A stretch of DNA of 64,000 nt from Pandoraea sp. ASV26 (lineage in GTDB: Bacteria; Pseudomonadota; Gammaproteobacteria; Burkholderiales; Burkholderiaceae). Position 1 is the first letter of the stretch; every line of letters starts with the position of its first letter. The stretch covers positions 30,637-94,636 of the forward strand of contig NZ_JAELTP010000007.1 of NCBI RefSeq assembly GCF_016428915.1. Reading direction: 5' to 3'. Position numbers and translations under genes: made by a program. This document shows positions 1 to 10,210 of the stretch, in pieces. Under the pieces are notes generated by a model. The model had not been told where the DNA came from. It ran no database searches and saw nothing but the letters and a program-made list of their open reading frames with translations.

Positions 1-927
1 GTTGAAGCCGCGCGTGTAGATCTCGTCCTTGAACTGGGCGTAGAGCAGTTGGCGCACCATTTCTGCTACATATCCGGCATGCACGCTGAACTCGCTGCCG
101 AGCCCGCGCACGACCAGTTCCTGCGAGATGGCCTGATCGTACTCGGCCTTCGAGACATACCCAAGGTCGTACATCCGCTTCAGGATGTACTCCTGACGCA
201 CGCGAGCGCGCTTGTAATTGACGATGGGGTTGTACGCCGACGGCGCCTTCGGCAGTCCGGCAAGCATGGCGGCTTCCGCGAGCGTGATGTCCTTCAGATC
301 CTTGCCGAAGTACACGCGCGCCGCACTGGCGAAGCCGTAGGCGCGCTCTCCCAGATAGATCTGATTCATGTACAGCTCGAGAATCTGATCCTTGGTGAGT
401 CGCGATTCGATCTTGTAGGCGAGCAGCGCTTCGTAAATCTTGCGCGTATAGGTCTTCTCGCTGGACAGGAAGAAGTTGCGCGCGACCTGCATCGTGATCG
501 TGCTGGCGCCCTGCGATGACCCGCCGCGCGTGAAGTTCGCGAGGCCCGCGCGGAAGATGCCGATGAAGTCGACCCCGCCGTGCTGATAGAAGCGATCGTC
601 TTCGATGGCGATCACCGCCTTCTTCATGACGTCGGGAATATCGGCGAAGTGCACCAGATTGCGGCGCTCCTCACCGAATTCGCCGATCTGGATTTCATCG
701 GCGGTGTAGATGCGCAGCGGGATCTTGGGCCGGTAGTCGACGATCGTGTCGAGCGACGGCAACTGCGGCGTCATCACCACCAGGATGTACCCCGCGAGCA
801 ACGCGCCACAGACGACCATCGCGGCGATCAGGCCGGCGAACCAAAGCACGATGCGCAGCCAGATGGAGCGGCGCGGTTTGGGCGGGCGCTTGTCGCGGGG
901 TGTCTCGGTTTGGGGTGTGCTTGCCAT
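1..927 (-). CDS. mrcA: Penicillin-binding protein 1A, N-terminal part (gene runs off window start)
   Basis: Bifunctional class A PBP that polymerises and cross-links peptidoglycan at the inner membrane. The visible 309 residues start at ATG 925-927 (minus). They comprise a short basic cytoplasmic tail, one membrane anchor rich in Leu/Val/Ala (about residues 25-52) and the GT51 glycosyltransferase domain. That domain shows the EDDRFYQHGG motif with the catalytic Glu and the GASTITMQVARN motif. The transpeptidase half lies outside the window. It is divergent from pilM across a 244-bp gap, the usual mrcA/pilM arrangement in beta- and gammaproteobacteria. Confidence 0.95.
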   Translation of the reverse strand, partial: MASTPQTETPRDKRPPKPRRSIWLRIVLWFAGLIAAMVVCGALLAGYILVVMTPQLPSLDTIVDYRPKIPLRIYTADEIQIGEFGEERRNLVHFADIPDVMKKAVIAIEDDRFYQHGGVDFIGIFRAGLANFTRGGSSQGASTITMQVARNFFLSSEKTYTRKIYEALLAYKIESRLTKDQILELYMNQIYLGERAYGFASAARVYFGKDLKDITLAEAAMLAGLPKAPSAYNPIVNYKRARVRQEYILKRMYDLGYVSKAEYDQAISQELVVRGLGSEFSVHAGYVAEMVRQLLYAQFKDEIYTRGFN

Positions 928-1171
928 GGGGGAACCGGAAAAATCGATGGGCCGATTATAACGAACGACCCGCAACCTCCCCCCGCAGCCCCCCGAAATC
1001 GGAGTTCCGGCCTATGGGGTATAGGAATCGGACGATTAAAAAGCGGCGTGCATTCCTAAAGCGCGTCTCGCCCTCCCGGCAGACCCAAGGATTCGGATTG
1101 TTCCGATTGGGCGACCGCATTGCGCTGGATAGCATCGATCCCATCGACAAGGTGAGAGACGGGAGGACGTC

Positions 1172-2221
1172 ATGATCGAAGCGGTCCTGCGCAGTGTGCG
1201 TCACATGGGCGGCCAACTGGCTGCGGCGTTGCCGCGCGCCTGGGGCGGTGGTTGCGGTATTCATTTTGACGCGGGCGGCGTGCATTTCGTTCGCCTGGCA
1301 CGTGTGGCAGGACTCGCGCGATTGCGTCTGACCGGCTATGGATCGGCCGTGCTCGACGATGACATTCTGCGCGGCGCATTGATTGTCAAACCGGAGGCGG
1401 CGGCTCGTTGCCTGGAGGAGCTATTGGAGCGCATCGGTATCAGCGCTCAGGATTTGCGCGACGACACCATCGTGGCGGCACTTCCCGCGCATGGGCTCAA
1501 AACGCAGATTGTCGACTACCCGGCCGACCTACCGCCGCGCGCGTTGCGTGCCTGGTGCGAGCGGCGCGCCGCCCTGCTGCTGCCCGGCAATGGCGACCCC
1601 GATTTGCGCAATCGCGTGGGGGTGACGTGGGCCGACCCGCGCAATCACCGACTGCGGTTGTACGCCTGTGAGGCCGACTTGGTGGATGACCGCGTCGCTG
1701 TGCTCGAGATGTCGGGGCTTCGGGTCCATGCGGTCGATGGGGCGCACGAGGCCGGGCGGCGAGCGTTCCGATGGGCGTGGCAGAAGGCGGACGATGCGCC
1801 CGTGCCCGAGCGAACCGATACCCCCATGGCGCTGTTGCAGGTGGATGCTCACGATCTCGATCTGTCGGTATTCGACTCGGACACCTGTGTCGCCGACGCG
1901 CGAGAGCGTTTTGACGGTGTCGGCGGTCATCCCGATGCGTTGGCAAGCGTGGTGCGGGAGTTGGCGGGCAAGCTGCCGGTCGGTCCGGGCGTCATCTATG
2001 TAGCTGCGCAAGGCGCGAGTCCCGGTGAGCTCGTGGCGATCTGCGATGCCGTGAGCGGGGCGTGTGGCATGCCCGTGAGGCCCTTCGACCCGCTGCGGCG
2101 ATTCGAGACGCCGGGGCCAGCCGGGCCGCGGCGTCAGACGTTCGCACAGCGCACGTCGCTTGCCGTGCCTTGCGGGTTGGCGCTGCGCGCGATGTCGATG
2201 CAGGGGGTGGCGTGCGAATGA
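1172..2221 (+). CDS. pilM: Type IV pilus assembly protein PilM
   Basis: Actin-like cytoplasmic ATPase-fold protein that binds the N-terminal tail of PilN and couples the pilus motor to the alignment complex. The protein is 349 aa, normal for PilM. The N-terminus GIHFDAGGVHFVRLAR corresponds to the family's first phosphate-binding strand. Start ATG 1172 is preceded by GGGAGG at 1161-1166. The stop overlaps pilN as ATGA. The sequence is divergent from well-studied PilM, so identification rests on fold-type motifs plus position between mrcA and pilN. Confidence 0.8.
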   Translation: MIEAVLRSVRHMGGQLAAALPRAWGGGCGIHFDAGGVHFVRLARVAGLARLRLTGYGSAVLDDDILRGALIVKPEAAARCLEELLERIGISAQDLRDDTIVAALPAHGLKTQIVDYPADLPPRALRAWCERRAALLLPGNGDPDLRNRVGVTWADPRNHRLRLYACEADLVDDRVAVLEMSGLRVHAVDGAHEAGRRAFRWAWQKADDAPVPERTDTPMALLQVDAHDLDLSVFDSDTCVADARERFDGVGGHPDALASVVRELAGKLPVGPGVIYVAAQGASPGELVAICDAVSGACGMPVRPFDPLRRFETPGPAGPRRQTFAQRTSLAVPCGLALRAMSMQGVACE

Positions 2222-2895
2222 GCATGAAGATGAGCATGATTTTTCCGCCGCTCGATTTTCTTCCTACGCCGGCTCAGCTACGGCAGCGCGAATTTCGAAG
2301 GCAATGGCGCATGTGGGCCTGCGTGGCGGTATTCGGGGCACTGGCGTCGCTCGCGCCGATCGCCCGCGACATTCACATGCATCGGGAGGCACTGGCGCAA
2401 CTGACGGCGTTACGTGCAGCGAGCGACAAGTTGCACACAACGCTGACAGCGTTCGACATGACGGCGCGCAAGCTCGCGGCGATGGGCGCCCATCGCCGGG
2501 CGGCCGTGGCGCTGGTCGAGCGTCGCCAACCTGTCGCTGACCGATTGCTGGACATCATGCGCGCCTGTGCTGATGGCGTGCGATTGACCTCGGTGAAGAC
2601 GGGCGACGATCAACTGCGCGTCGAGGGATATGCGACAACGCAATCGCGAGTGCGAGAGACGCAGAAGCGATTGAGAGCGCTACCGTGGGTGCGCAAGGTG
2701 GCGGAGGTCGAATCGAGTGTCGTGCCGCAGAGCGTCAGGCGTCAGTGGGTCGGCGCAGAGGCGCAGGACCTTGTGCCGAACATCCGTCGATTCGCGTTGC
2801 GTATCGACCTGAAGCCTGTTGCCGGGCCGGTCGCACTCGGGGCCCATGCCGATGTCGATGCCGTGTCGAGAGAGGAGGTGCCCGATGTACGGTGA
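2218..2895 (+). CDS. pilN: Type IV pilus assembly protein PilN
   Basis: Inner-membrane component of the PilMNO alignment complex. Starting at ATG 2218, which overlaps the pilM stop by 4 bp, gives 225 aa. The N-terminus contains a short FPPLDFLPTP segment of the PilN type that docks PilM. A basic stretch and one transmembrane helix (about residues 38-55) follow, then a coiled-coil-like region and a small periplasmic ferredoxin-like domain. The frame is open further upstream inside pilM, but the overlap start gives the expected PilN N-terminus. The gene overlaps the next ORF by 11 bp. Confidence 0.8.
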   Translation: MSMKMSMIFPPLDFLPTPAQLRQREFRRQWRMWACVAVFGALASLAPIARDIHMHREALAQLTALRAASDKLHTTLTAFDMTARKLAAMGAHRRAAVALVERRQPVADRLLDIMRACADGVRLTSVKTGDDQLRVEGYATTQSRVRETQKRLRALPWVRKVAEVESSVVPQSVRRQWVGAEAQDLVPNIRRFALRIDLKPVAGPVALGAHADVDAVSREEVPDVR

Positions 2896-5524
2896 GCAAC
2901 CTCCGCCGGACGATGTCCGCGATATCTTTCATGACGTGACGGCACGTTGGCGCGCGCGATGGACGGCATGGACGTCAGTCTCTCCGAGCGAGTGGGCGTG
3001 GCCGGTGCGATGGGCGCTGACCAGCCTGGCGTGGCTGATGGGACTGGCGATGGCGTGGTCGGTCTGGTGGTTGATGAGCCTGCCCGCAAGAGCGACGTTG
3101 CAGAAGGATCTGGGTGTCGAGCAGCAGGCGTTGGACCGTGCCAACGACGCTGCGCGCCGATTGCCGATCCTGATGTCAACGCTTGACGGTGCAGAGGCCG
3201 AGTCGATGGCTTGGCGGCGCTTGTTGCCCCTTGCCGCAAAAGGCGACGACGCGAGCGGGGGAGCCTTGGCCGACGGGGCCGACGGGGCCGCCGGGAGTGC
3301 TCCGCCAGCGTCGGAGCCGTCTGAGGCACCGCGGCCAGTGTTAGGGGACGACGCGCATTCGGCTTGGCGGGCAGATCTCGAACAGCTCGTGGTTCAAATG
3401 GGCCTCGCGCTGGAGATGGCACGATCAGGGCCGTCAGCATCGGCGTCGGCGTCGGCGTCGGCATCGTCGTCGGCGGAGGGCCTCGAAATCGAGCGCGCGG
3501 AATTGCGCCTGCGGGGATCGGTCGCGAATTTGCTCGGTTGGCTCGCCGAGATCCACAGGGTGCCGCGTCATCTGGCAGTCGAGCATCTTTCGTTGCAGGG
3601 GGCTGGGTTGGGAGCGTTGAGTGCGTCGGGTGCATCGAGTGCGGCAGAGGCGGGAGATGTCGACGCCGTGCTTACCGTCACGGTTGCCGCCTACCTCTGG
3701 AGGCAGCCAGCAGACCTGCCCGGTGCGACAGCTACGCACCCTTTGCCGGAATTACCCGCGCTCGCGACTCGCTGGCACATGCCCGATGACACGATTGACG
3801 TATTTCGCACGCCCCTCACGCGTCATTCGGCACAGGACGCCGTGACGATGACACCATCCGGCCCACAGGCGCAGGTCGACGACGCGAAGCCTGTTGGGTC
3901 GATGCGGGCAGGAGCGCGTCAAGTCACGTTGCGCCGCACGTCAACGGCCGGATTGGCGGCGACCTGGAGCGAAGGGCTGCCGCAACGCGGGAAGGTCGCG
4001 GGCGTCACCGGCGAGTCACCCGTTGACGTGACGCTCCACGGCGTCGAGGTGGTCGATGCACTGCGGGCCTTCGCGCGGCTCACCGGGCGGAGTGTGGTGA
4101 TTGGCGAGCGGGTTGCCGGGCGTCTCGATATGGAGGTGCAAGGCGTTTCGGCGGCCACGGCTTTCGACGTCATGATCCGCAGCGCGGGCCTTGGCGTCCA
4201 ATCCTTGAGCGGTGTCGACTGGATTGCACCGCGTGCCGACTTGCTGGCCGACGAGCAGACGCAGTTGGAGGCCGCAGCAAAGCGCGAGGCGTTGTTGCCG
4301 CTGGCCAGCCGCCGTTTCACGCTGAACTACCCACGGGCCTTGGCATTGCGGGAAATCATCATGGGCGAGAAGGACAGCAAAGGCCAGCGGTTGTTGTCGT
4401 CGCGAGGCAGCCTGATCGCCGATCCCCGCACGAACCAACTGTTCGTGACCGACTTGCCGGAAAAGCTCGATGCGCTGGCATCGTTCATTGCGCGGATCGA
4501 CGTGCCCGTGCGACAGGTGTTGATCGAAGCGCGCATCGTTGAGGCCGATGATCGGTTCAGTGAGTCGCTTGGCGTTAAGTTGGCGGGATACGACGCTCGG
4601 GGAGCGGGCGGGCCGAAGAACGGCGGCCGACCGGCGACGGAAAATGCTTCGGGCACGGGCAGCAAGAATCCGGGGGAAGCGAAGTCACCGGGCAGCGCAC
4701 TCGATGTCGGCCTGTCTGCGGCGGCGCTGGCCGGTGTGACACCGCCGAGTCTGGCGATCACGCTATTTGGCCGCTCGGCAACGCGCTTCCTTCAACTGGA
4801 GCTGTCGGCACTCGAGACTACCGGGCGCGGACGCGTCGTCTCGCGGCCACGGGTGGTCACGGCGGACAAGATTCAGGCCGTCATTGAGCAGGGCACGGAA
4901 TTGCCCTATCAGACCCGCAGCGGCCGCCGCAGCGTGACGTCCGTCCAGTTTCGCAAGGCCACGCTGAGGCTCGAAGTGACGCCGCTGATCACTCCGGACG
5001 GTCAGGTGATACTGGATGTCGACGTGCGTAAGGACAGTGTCGGGCAGGTCGTGGCCGATGGGTTTGCCGTGGACACCCGTCATGTCAGGACGCAGGTGCA
5101 GGTCGAGAACGGCGGGACGGTAGCGATCGGCGGGATCTATCAGGAAGAGCAGCGCGACAGTCGGGCGAGCGTGCCATGGCTGGGCGAATTGCCTTTGCTG
5201 GGCGCGCTGTTCCGGAATCGCGCCAACGACGACCGCCGGACCGAGTTACTGGTGTTTATCACGCCCAGCGTGGTGCCGGAGCGCCGGGAAGCCCTCGCCG
5301 AACCGGCGCAAAACGAGTTGCCATCAGGCCATCCCCGGCTTACCGGGGTGTTCCCTGAGGCGACGCGTTCCGCACGCCCGACGCATATCCCGGTATCATC
5401 AGGGATTGGAACCCAAATATCAGCGATTTATGCTGGAAAACGTAATACTTGTCGGACTGATGGGGGCGGGCAAGACCACGGTTGGACGCGCAGTGGCGCG
5501 ACGTCTTGGGCGGCAGTTCTATGA
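2885..5524 (+). CDS. PilO-like domain fused to a PilQ-type secretin (type IV pilus)
   Basis: A single uninterrupted frame of 879 aa from ATG 2885. Residues about 42-66 are one hydrophobic helix followed by a PilO-like periplasmic region. Residues 184-197 are a Ser-Ala repeat. Residues about 378-440 resemble a secretin N0/STN domain, then an N1 (Secretin_N) domain. Residues about 640-797 are the secretin core with the [14 protein letters not shown] signature and the end LLVFITP. I see no PilP domain, no lipoprotein signal and no AMIN domains, and the secretin has no signal peptide of its own. The last 83 residues are unlike PilQ, and 95 bp overlap aroK. Normally pilO, pilP and pilQ are separate genes. 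This could be a real fusion, a degenerating locus or an assembly artefact. Confidence 0.75.
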   Translation: MYGEQPPPDDVRDIFHDVTARWRARWTAWTSVSPSEWAWPVRWALTSLAWLMGLAMAWSVWWLMSLPARATLQKDLGVEQQALDRANDAARRLPILMSTLDGAEAESMAWRRLLPLAAKGDDASGGALADGADGAAGSAPPASEPSEAPRPVLGDDAHSAWRADLEQLVVQMGLALEMARSGPSASASASASASSSAEGLEIERAELRLRGSVANLLGWLAEIHRVPRHLAVEHLSLQGAGLGALSASGASSAAEAGDVDAVLTVTVAAYLWRQPADLPGATATHPLPELPALATRWHMPDDTIDVFRTPLTRHSAQDAVTMTPSGPQAQVDDAKPVGSMRAGARQVTLRRTSTAGLAATWSEGLPQRGKVAGVTGESPVDVTLHGVEVVDALRAFARLTGRSVVIGERVAGRLDMEVQGVSAATAFDVMIRSAGLGVQSLSGVDWIAPRADLLADEQTQLEAAAKREALLPLASRRFTLNYPRALALREIIMGEKDSKGQRLLSSRGSLIADPRTNQLFVTDLPEKLDALASFIARIDVPVRQVLIEARIVEADDRFSESLGVKLAGYDARGAGGPKNGGRPATENASGTGSKNPGEAKSPGSALDVGLSAAALAGVTPPSLAITLFGRSATRFLQLELSALETTGRGRVVSRPRVVTADKIQAVIEQGTELPYQTRSGRRSVTSVQFRKATLRLEVTPLITPDGQVILDVDVRKDSVGQVVADGFAVDTRHVRTQVQVENGGTVAIGGIYQEEQRDSRASVPWLGELPLLGALFRNRANDDRRTELLVFITPSVVPERREALAEPAQNELPSGHPRLTGVFPEATRSARPTHIPVSSGIGTQISAIYAGKRNTCRTDGGGQDHGWTRSGATSWAAVL
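3434..3475 (+). repeat. Hexanucleotide tandem repeat inside the pilO-pilQ ORF
   Basis: Near-perfect TCGGCG units (three identical copies at 3440-3457, flanked by one-base variants), in frame and encoding alternating Ser-Ala at residues 184-197 of the fused protein. Because the unit is 6 bp, copy-number change would alter linker length without shifting the frame. Confidence 0.85.
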
Positions 5525-6194
5525 CTCCGACCATGAGATCGAAGCGCGCACGGGCGTGCGCATTCCTGTCATCTTCGAACACGAAGGCGAGGACGGCTTC
5601 CGTCAGCGCGAAGCCCAGACCATCGACGAACTCACCCAGCGTAGCGGAATCGTACTCGCCACTGGCGGGGGCGCGGTGCTGCGCGCGGAGAACCGCGAGA
5701 ACATCAAGTCGCGGGGCACGGTGGTGTATCTGCGCGCCAATCCGCATGACCTCTGGTTGCGCACGCGCCGAGACAAGAATCGGCCGCTGCTGCAAACCGC
5801 AGATCCGCGCGCGCGTCTCGAGCAGTTGTTTCAGGAGCGCGACGCGCTCTACCGCGAGTGTGCAACCTTCGTCATCGAAACCGGCCGGCCGAGCGTCAAT
5901 GCGCTCGTCAATATGGTGCTGATGCAACTGGAGATGGCGGGCATCGTTCCCGGCAACGCCGGACTGTCGCACGATGTGCCCGCCGACGCCGGTGGGCACG
6001 CCGACGTGCCTGATATGCCGCTCGACGCGACCCACGACGCAGGGGGCGACCCGCACAACAGCATTACGCGCGACACTCCGCACGACGACGCAGGGCAAGC
6101 GGACGGTAGCGTCGGGCATCCGGCGCAAGCCGGTCGCGATGCCGCCGGGCTGACAACGCCCGTGGCGCCGGCACCTGACACCTTCCCTCGCTGA
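5430..6194 (+). CDS. aroK: Shikimate kinase with C-terminal extension
   Basis: Phosphorylates shikimate with ATP in the chorismate pathway. The Walker A motif [12 protein letters not shown] lies near residues 9-20. [11 protein letters not shown] (shikimate binding) and GGGAVLR follow, with the lid arginines in the [10 protein letters not shown] region. ATG 5430 gives the expected MLENVILVG start; an upstream in-frame TTG at 5406 is less likely. The protein is 254 aa against about 175-190 for the family. The excess is a low-complexity Asp/His/Gly/Ala-rich tail from about residue 171. It overlaps the upstream secretin frame by 95 bp and is followed by aroB 20 bp downstream, the conserved pairing. 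Confidence 0.95.
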   Translation: MLENVILVGLMGAGKTTVGRAVARRLGRQFYDSDHEIEARTGVRIPVIFEHEGEDGFRQREAQTIDELTQRSGIVLATGGGAVLRAENRENIKSRGTVVYLRANPHDLWLRTRRDKNRPLLQTADPRARLEQLFQERDALYRECATFVIETGRPSVNALVNMVLMQLEMAGIVPGNAGLSHDVPADAGGHADVPDMPLDATHDAGGDPHNSITRDTPHDDAGQADGSVGHPAQAGRDAAGLTTPVAPAPDTFPR

Positions 6195-6214
6195 TTTCGC
6201 CGATATCGCTGAAC

Positions 6215-7306
6215 ATGACAACAAGCGGCATGATTACCCTCAAACTCGATCTTGGCGAGCGCGCCTACCCCATTCACATCGGCACCGATCTGCTCACGCA
6301 GGACGCCCTGTTTGCGCCGCACGTGCGCGGCACGCACGCCGTGATCGTGACGAACACGACCGTCGCGCCGCTTTACGCGGAACGTGTCGCCGCAACACTG
6401 CAACGACTCGGCAAACGCGTCGTGACAGCGGTGCTGCCCGATGGTGAAGTGCACAAGAACTGGCAGACGCTCAATCTGATTTTTGACGAACTGCTGGGCG
6501 CGCAGGCCGACCGCAAGGCCACGCTGATCGCGCTGGGCGGTGGTGTCGTCGGTGACATGACCGGGTTTGCTGCCGCATGCTACATGCGCGGTGTTCCCTT
6601 CGTGCAAGTGCCGACGACGCTGCTCTCGCAGGTGGATTCGTCGGTTGGGGGCAAGACGGGCATCAACCACCCGCTTGGCAAAAACATGATCGGCGCGTTC
6701 TGGCAGCCGAGCGCAGTGCTTGCCGACATCGGCACGTTGTCCACGCTGCCCGAGCGTGAGTTGGCCGCCGGGCTGGCGGAAGTCATCAAGCACGGCGCGA
6801 TTGCCGATGAGAAGTACTTCGACTGGATCGAAGCGAATATCGAGGCATTGAATGCCCGCGACACGGCGACGCTCGCTTACGCAGTGCAGCGTTCGTGCGA
6901 GATCAAGGCGCAAGTCGTCGCCAGCGACGAGCGCGAACAAGGTCTGCGCGCCACGCTGAATTTCGGCCATACCTTCGGTCATGCCATCGAAGCCGGACTC
7001 GGCTACGGGGAATGGCTGCACGGCGAGGCGGTGGGATGCGGTATGGTGATGGCGGCGGATTTGTCGGCCCGGTTGGGTTTCATCGACGAGGCGCTCGTGC
7101 CGCGCATCAAGGCGCTGGTCACGGCGGCCAAGTTGCCGGTGACGGGGCCGGATCTTGGCGAAGATCGCTATATCGACCTGATGCGGGTCGACAAGAAGGC
7201 GGAAGGCGGGGACATCCGCTTCGTGCTGCTCAACCGGCTGGGTCAGGCGTTCATGACGAGCGTTCCCGACGCCGAACTTCGCGCAACCTTGCGCGCCAAC
7301 ATCTGA
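6215..7306 (+). CDS. aroB: 3-dehydroquinate synthase
   Basis: Converts DAHP to 3-dehydroquinate, the second step of the shikimate pathway, using NAD and a divalent metal. The protein is 363 aa, normal size. Visible motifs are the NAD-binding [13 protein letters not shown], the [19 protein letters not shown] block, metal-binding E (AEVIKHG) and the histidines of [11 protein letters not shown]. An alternative ATG at 6230 ([11 protein letters not shown]) is equally plausible as the true start and matches typical AroB N-termini. It lies between aroK and dgt, probably in one transcript. Confidence 0.97.
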   Translation: MTTSGMITLKLDLGERAYPIHIGTDLLTQDALFAPHVRGTHAVIVTNTTVAPLYAERVAATLQRLGKRVVTAVLPDGEVHKNWQTLNLIFDELLGAQADRKATLIALGGGVVGDMTGFAAACYMRGVPFVQVPTTLLSQVDSSVGGKTGINHPLGKNMIGAFWQPSAVLADIGTLSTLPERELAAGLAEVIKHGAIADEKYFDWIEANIEALNARDTATLAYAVQRSCEIKAQVVASDEREQGLRATLNFGHTFGHAIEAGLGYGEWLHGEAVGCGMVMAADLSARLGFIDEALVPRIKALVTAAKLPVTGPDLGEDRYIDLMRVDKKAEGGDIRFVLLNRLGQAFMTSVPDAELRATLRANI

Positions 7307-7322
7307 GGACGGAGGGCTGGCG

Positions 7323-8459
7323 ATGATCGATTACGAAGCGTCGCTTGCCCCTTACGCGGCGCGCTCCAGCGCGTCACGCGGGCGGCGGTTTGTGGAGCCG
7401 GTGCCCACGACGCGCACGGAATTTCAGCGAGACCGAGACCGCATCATTCATTCGACGGCCTTCCGCCGGCTCGAATACAAGACGCAGGTCTTCGTGAATC
7501 ACGAGGGCGATCTGTTCCGCACGCGACTGACGCATAGTCTGGAGGTCGCGCAGATCGGCCGGTCGATCGCGCGAAATCTGCGCGTCAACGAAGACCTCGT
7601 CGAGGCGATTGCGCTGGCGCATGATCTGGGGCACACGCCCTTCGGCCACGCAGGGCAAGACGCGCTCAACGCTTGCATGCAGGACTACGGCGGGTTCGAA
7701 CACAATTTGCAGAGCCTGATCGTGGTCGACGAGCTCGAGGAGCACTACGGCGGCTTCAACGGCCTGAATCTCTGCTTCGAGACGCGCGAAGGCATTCTCA
7801 AGCATTGTTCTCGCGCGAATGCGCGAGCGCTGGGAGAGCTTGGCGAGCGATTCCTCAAGGGACGGCAGCCCGGCATCGAGGCGCAGATCGCCAATCTTGC
7901 CGATGAGATCGCCTACAACAATCACGATATCGACGACGGCGTGCGCTCAGGTCTGCTCACGCTCGAACAGCTTGACGACGTGCCGCTCTGGAAGCGCTAT
8001 TGCGCCGAAGCACGGGAGGCGTGGCCAGAGATTGCGGGCCGGCGACTGGTGCACGAGACGACGCGGCGAATCATCAATGCCCTGATCGTCGACCTGATCT
8101 CGACCACGCGTCAACGCATCGCTGACGCTTCGCCGTCCTCCATGGATGACGTGCGCGGTGCGGGACCGCTGGTGGCTTTCAGCAGCGAAATGCGCGAACA
8201 GGCCGGACAGCTCAAGCGGTTCCTGTTTGACAACCTCTATCGACACTACCTCGTCATGCGCATGTCCGCGAAGGCGCAGCGCATTGTTCAGGAGTTGTTC
8301 GAAGCTTTCCTCGCAGATCCGCGTTTGCTGCCGCCCAACTATCACACCGAGAACGTTGAGGATCAGCCTCGCTGGATTGCGCACTACGTGGCCGGCATGA
8401 CGGATCGCTACGCCATCAAGGAATACCGCAGGCTTTTCACGATCGAGCCGACGCTCTGA
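7323..8459 (+). CDS. dgt: dGTPase-like HD-domain triphosphohydrolase
   Basis: Predicted deoxynucleotide triphosphohydrolase releasing tripolyphosphate from dNTPs. The 378-aa length fits the shorter dgt-like subfamily rather than the 505-aa E. coli Dgt. The HD motif is visible: [16 protein letters not shown], then [18 protein letters not shown], with further metal ligands in the [11 protein letters not shown] segment. The N-terminal [20 protein letters not shown] stretch is characteristic. It starts 16 bp after aroB and is followed by a strong terminator, so it probably closes the pil-aro operon. Confidence 0.93.
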   Translation: MIDYEASLAPYAARSSASRGRRFVEPVPTTRTEFQRDRDRIIHSTAFRRLEYKTQVFVNHEGDLFRTRLTHSLEVAQIGRSIARNLRVNEDLVEAIALAHDLGHTPFGHAGQDALNACMQDYGGFEHNLQSLIVVDELEEHYGGFNGLNLCFETREGILKHCSRANARALGELGERFLKGRQPGIEAQIANLADEIAYNNHDIDDGVRSGLLTLEQLDDVPLWKRYCAEAREAWPEIAGRRLVHETTRRIINALIVDLISTTRQRIADASPSSMDDVRGAGPLVAFSSEMREQAGQLKRFLFDNLYRHYLVMRMSAKAQRIVQELFEAFLADPRLLPPNYHTENVEDQPRWIAHYVAGMTDRYAIKEYRRLFTIEPTL

Positions 8460-8498
8460 CGCATGGCAAGGCGGCCACGTGTGGCCAGCGGTAAAGCG

Positions 8499-8525
8499 AA
8501 ACAGCCGGCATTTGCCGGCTGTTTT
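8499..8525 (+). terminator. Rho-independent terminator after dgt
   Basis: Perfect inverted repeat AAACAGCCGGCA / TGCCGGCTGTTT with a 2-3 nt loop, ending in a T run, 40 bp after the dgt stop. Confidence 0.9.
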
Positions 8526-8614
8526 CATTTCGACCGTGACGACGAGGCGGGCTCAGCTTCGCCATTCGTCAGTCAGGCCTCGGGACGTGCGCGATGGCAC
8601 GTGGCGTGGGGGAA

Positions 8615-8992
8615 TTAACTGCGTCCTGCGATGAAGCCGAGCACCAGTGCCACGGCGGCCACGGTGCCGACGGTCTGCCACGGGCGCTCGTGCACGTAGC
8701 CATCGGCTTCTTCCCAGACTTCGTTGGCGCGGGCGCGCAGGTTGGCACGCGCGTCGCCGAACTCGCTGCGGGCCTGACGCAGCTTGTCACCGATCTCGGC
8801 GCGCAGCGCCTCGACATCCGAGGCCGATTTCGCGTTGGAGAGCGCGTGGTCGAGATCGTCGAGCAGATCGCGCACACGCGACGAGACGTCGCCGCTTGCC
8901 AGGCGCGCCGCGCGTGCCGCACGCCGGCCCGCATAACGTGCGTCTTCCAGACCGCTGTTGAGTGCCGTTTCCGCTTTCGAGGCAATTCCCAT
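8615..8992 (-). CDS. DUF883 / ElaB-YqjD family membrane-anchored protein
   Basis: 125 aa from ATG 8990-8992, chosen because GGGAG lies at suitable spacing upstream (minus strand). The body is a long amphipathic helical region (residues about 20-95) rich in Ala, Arg and Glu. A C-terminal segment RPWQTVGTVAAVALVLGFIAGR is one transmembrane helix with the Gly-x-x-x-Gly-like end typical of the family. E. coli relatives ElaB and YqjD are inner-membrane proteins; YqjD binds ribosomes in stationary phase. No partner gene is adjacent, so a stress role is inference from the family. Confidence 0.88.
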   Translation of the reverse strand: MGIASKAETALNSGLEDARYAGRRAARAARLASGDVSSRVRDLLDDLDHALSNAKSASDVEALRAEIGDKLRQARSEFGDARANLRARANEVWEEADGYVHERPWQTVGTVAAVALVLGFIAGRS

Positions 8993-9194
8993 TTTCAGAC
9001 TCCCAAGAGATGGTATTGAAATGCGGCGCTCGGTGAACCCGGGGGAACCGACGCCGGTGGAACCCTGATGCGAACGGCCATTATGGCGCGGCAGTTCGCG
9101 TGCGTACACCATCAAAGACCGTGGGAGAAATGAGAAAGTTGCGGCGCGTTTGCTGAAGATCGTGTAAGAAAGCGCCTACGTTGTCGACAGAACG

Positions 9195-9223
9195 CGAAAA
9201 CGCCGCACGAGGCGGCGTTTTCG
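9195..9223 (-). terminator. Terminator of the ompW-type gene at 9283
   Basis: Inverted repeat CGAAAACGCCGC / GCGGCGTTTTCG, symmetric so it could work in both directions; 60 bp beyond the stop of the minus-strand porin gene. Confidence 0.85.
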
Positions 9224-9282
9224 ATACCACTTCACGCGCCTTTCGACGCGACGGAGCGGCTTAGAAGCGGGTTGCGAGCGGC

Positions 9283-10032
9283 TTAGAAGCGATAACCCAG
9301 CGAAAGGAACGTCACGACCGGGTTCAGCTTGACCTTGGCTTCGCTGGTCGTGGTGACCGGGCCGCGAGTCGTCGTCAGCTTGGCCGTGGTGCTGACCGGG
9401 ATGTACGACACGGAGAGCGCCAGCGTCCAGTGCTTGTCCATGTTGTAGTTGATACCGGCATTGAAGACCGGTGCCCAGGAGTTGGTCAGTTTGGCCGTCG
9501 TGTTGCCGCCGGGACCGCCCGTCAGTGCGTTGCTCGCCAGCGCCTGGAAGCCAGGCGTGAGGTCGATGTTCGAGTAGAAGAAGTAGCTCGCACCGATACC
9601 CACGAACGGACGCCACGTATCGTTCGCCTGACCGAAGTAGTACTTCAGCAACAGCGCGGGGCTCCATTGTTTGGCCGAGGCGAGCGAGCCGCCACCCGGC
9701 AACGCGAGGCTGCCCTGACCGTACAGGCGGAACTTCGGCGGCAGGCCCATCACCGCTTCTACGGCGATGTTGTCGGTGAAGAAGTGCGCGAACGTCAGAC
9801 CCACCGTGTCAGAGTCGTCGACCTGTGCGCCGGTATTGCCCAACTGGCTGTTCAGTACCGCGGGAAGCCCCGTAATGCTCGACCCCGTGACTCTGAGCGG
9901 ATCACTCGAGACCTGGGGTGAGAGGTGGAACCAGCCAAGATTGATAACGTTATCGCCCGCTTGTTGCGCGAAGGCGGCCCCCGATGCCGTCAGCATGGCT
10001 GCGGCAGCAATCGTCAGATGCTTCAACTTCAT
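9283..10032 (-). CDS. ompW: OmpW-family outer-membrane protein (paralogue 1)
   Basis: Small 8-stranded beta-barrel predicted to pass hydrophobic compounds across the outer membrane. The protein is 249 aa with a clean signal peptide (basic MKLKH start, hydrophobic Ala-rich core, cleavage after AFA, mature QQAGDNV). Conserved OmpW features include NLGWFH near the mature N-terminus, TVGLTFAHFFTDNIAVE, LKYYFG and the C-terminal GYRF ending in Phe as expected for Bam targeting. It is adjacent to and clearly paralogous with the next minus-strand gene, each with its own terminator. Confidence 0.93.
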   Translation of the reverse strand: MKLKHLTIAAAAMLTASGAAFAQQAGDNVINLGWFHLSPQVSSDPLRVTGSSITGLPAVLNSQLGNTGAQVDDSDTVGLTFAHFFTDNIAVEAVMGLPPKFRLYGQGSLALPGGGSLASAKQWSPALLLKYYFGQANDTWRPFVGIGASYFFYSNIDLTPGFQALASNALTGGPGGNTTAKLTNSWAPVFNAGINYNMDKHWTLALSVSYIPVSTTAKLTTTRGPVTTTSEAKVKLNPVVTFLSLGYRF

Positions 10033-10210
10033 CGATTCGTCTCCTGCTCAAGATTCTTTATTGTCGAGAATTCCGTTAAATGAAATTCACGGCCAATTAT
10101 GCCGACCGTGCAAAGTACCGGATAGCGAGAGTCTGGAGGCGGCGCTCTAAAGGTGTTGTTTCCACGCATCGACTCATGGAATGCCCTTAGAAAAAAGCGC
10201 TGGACGAAAG

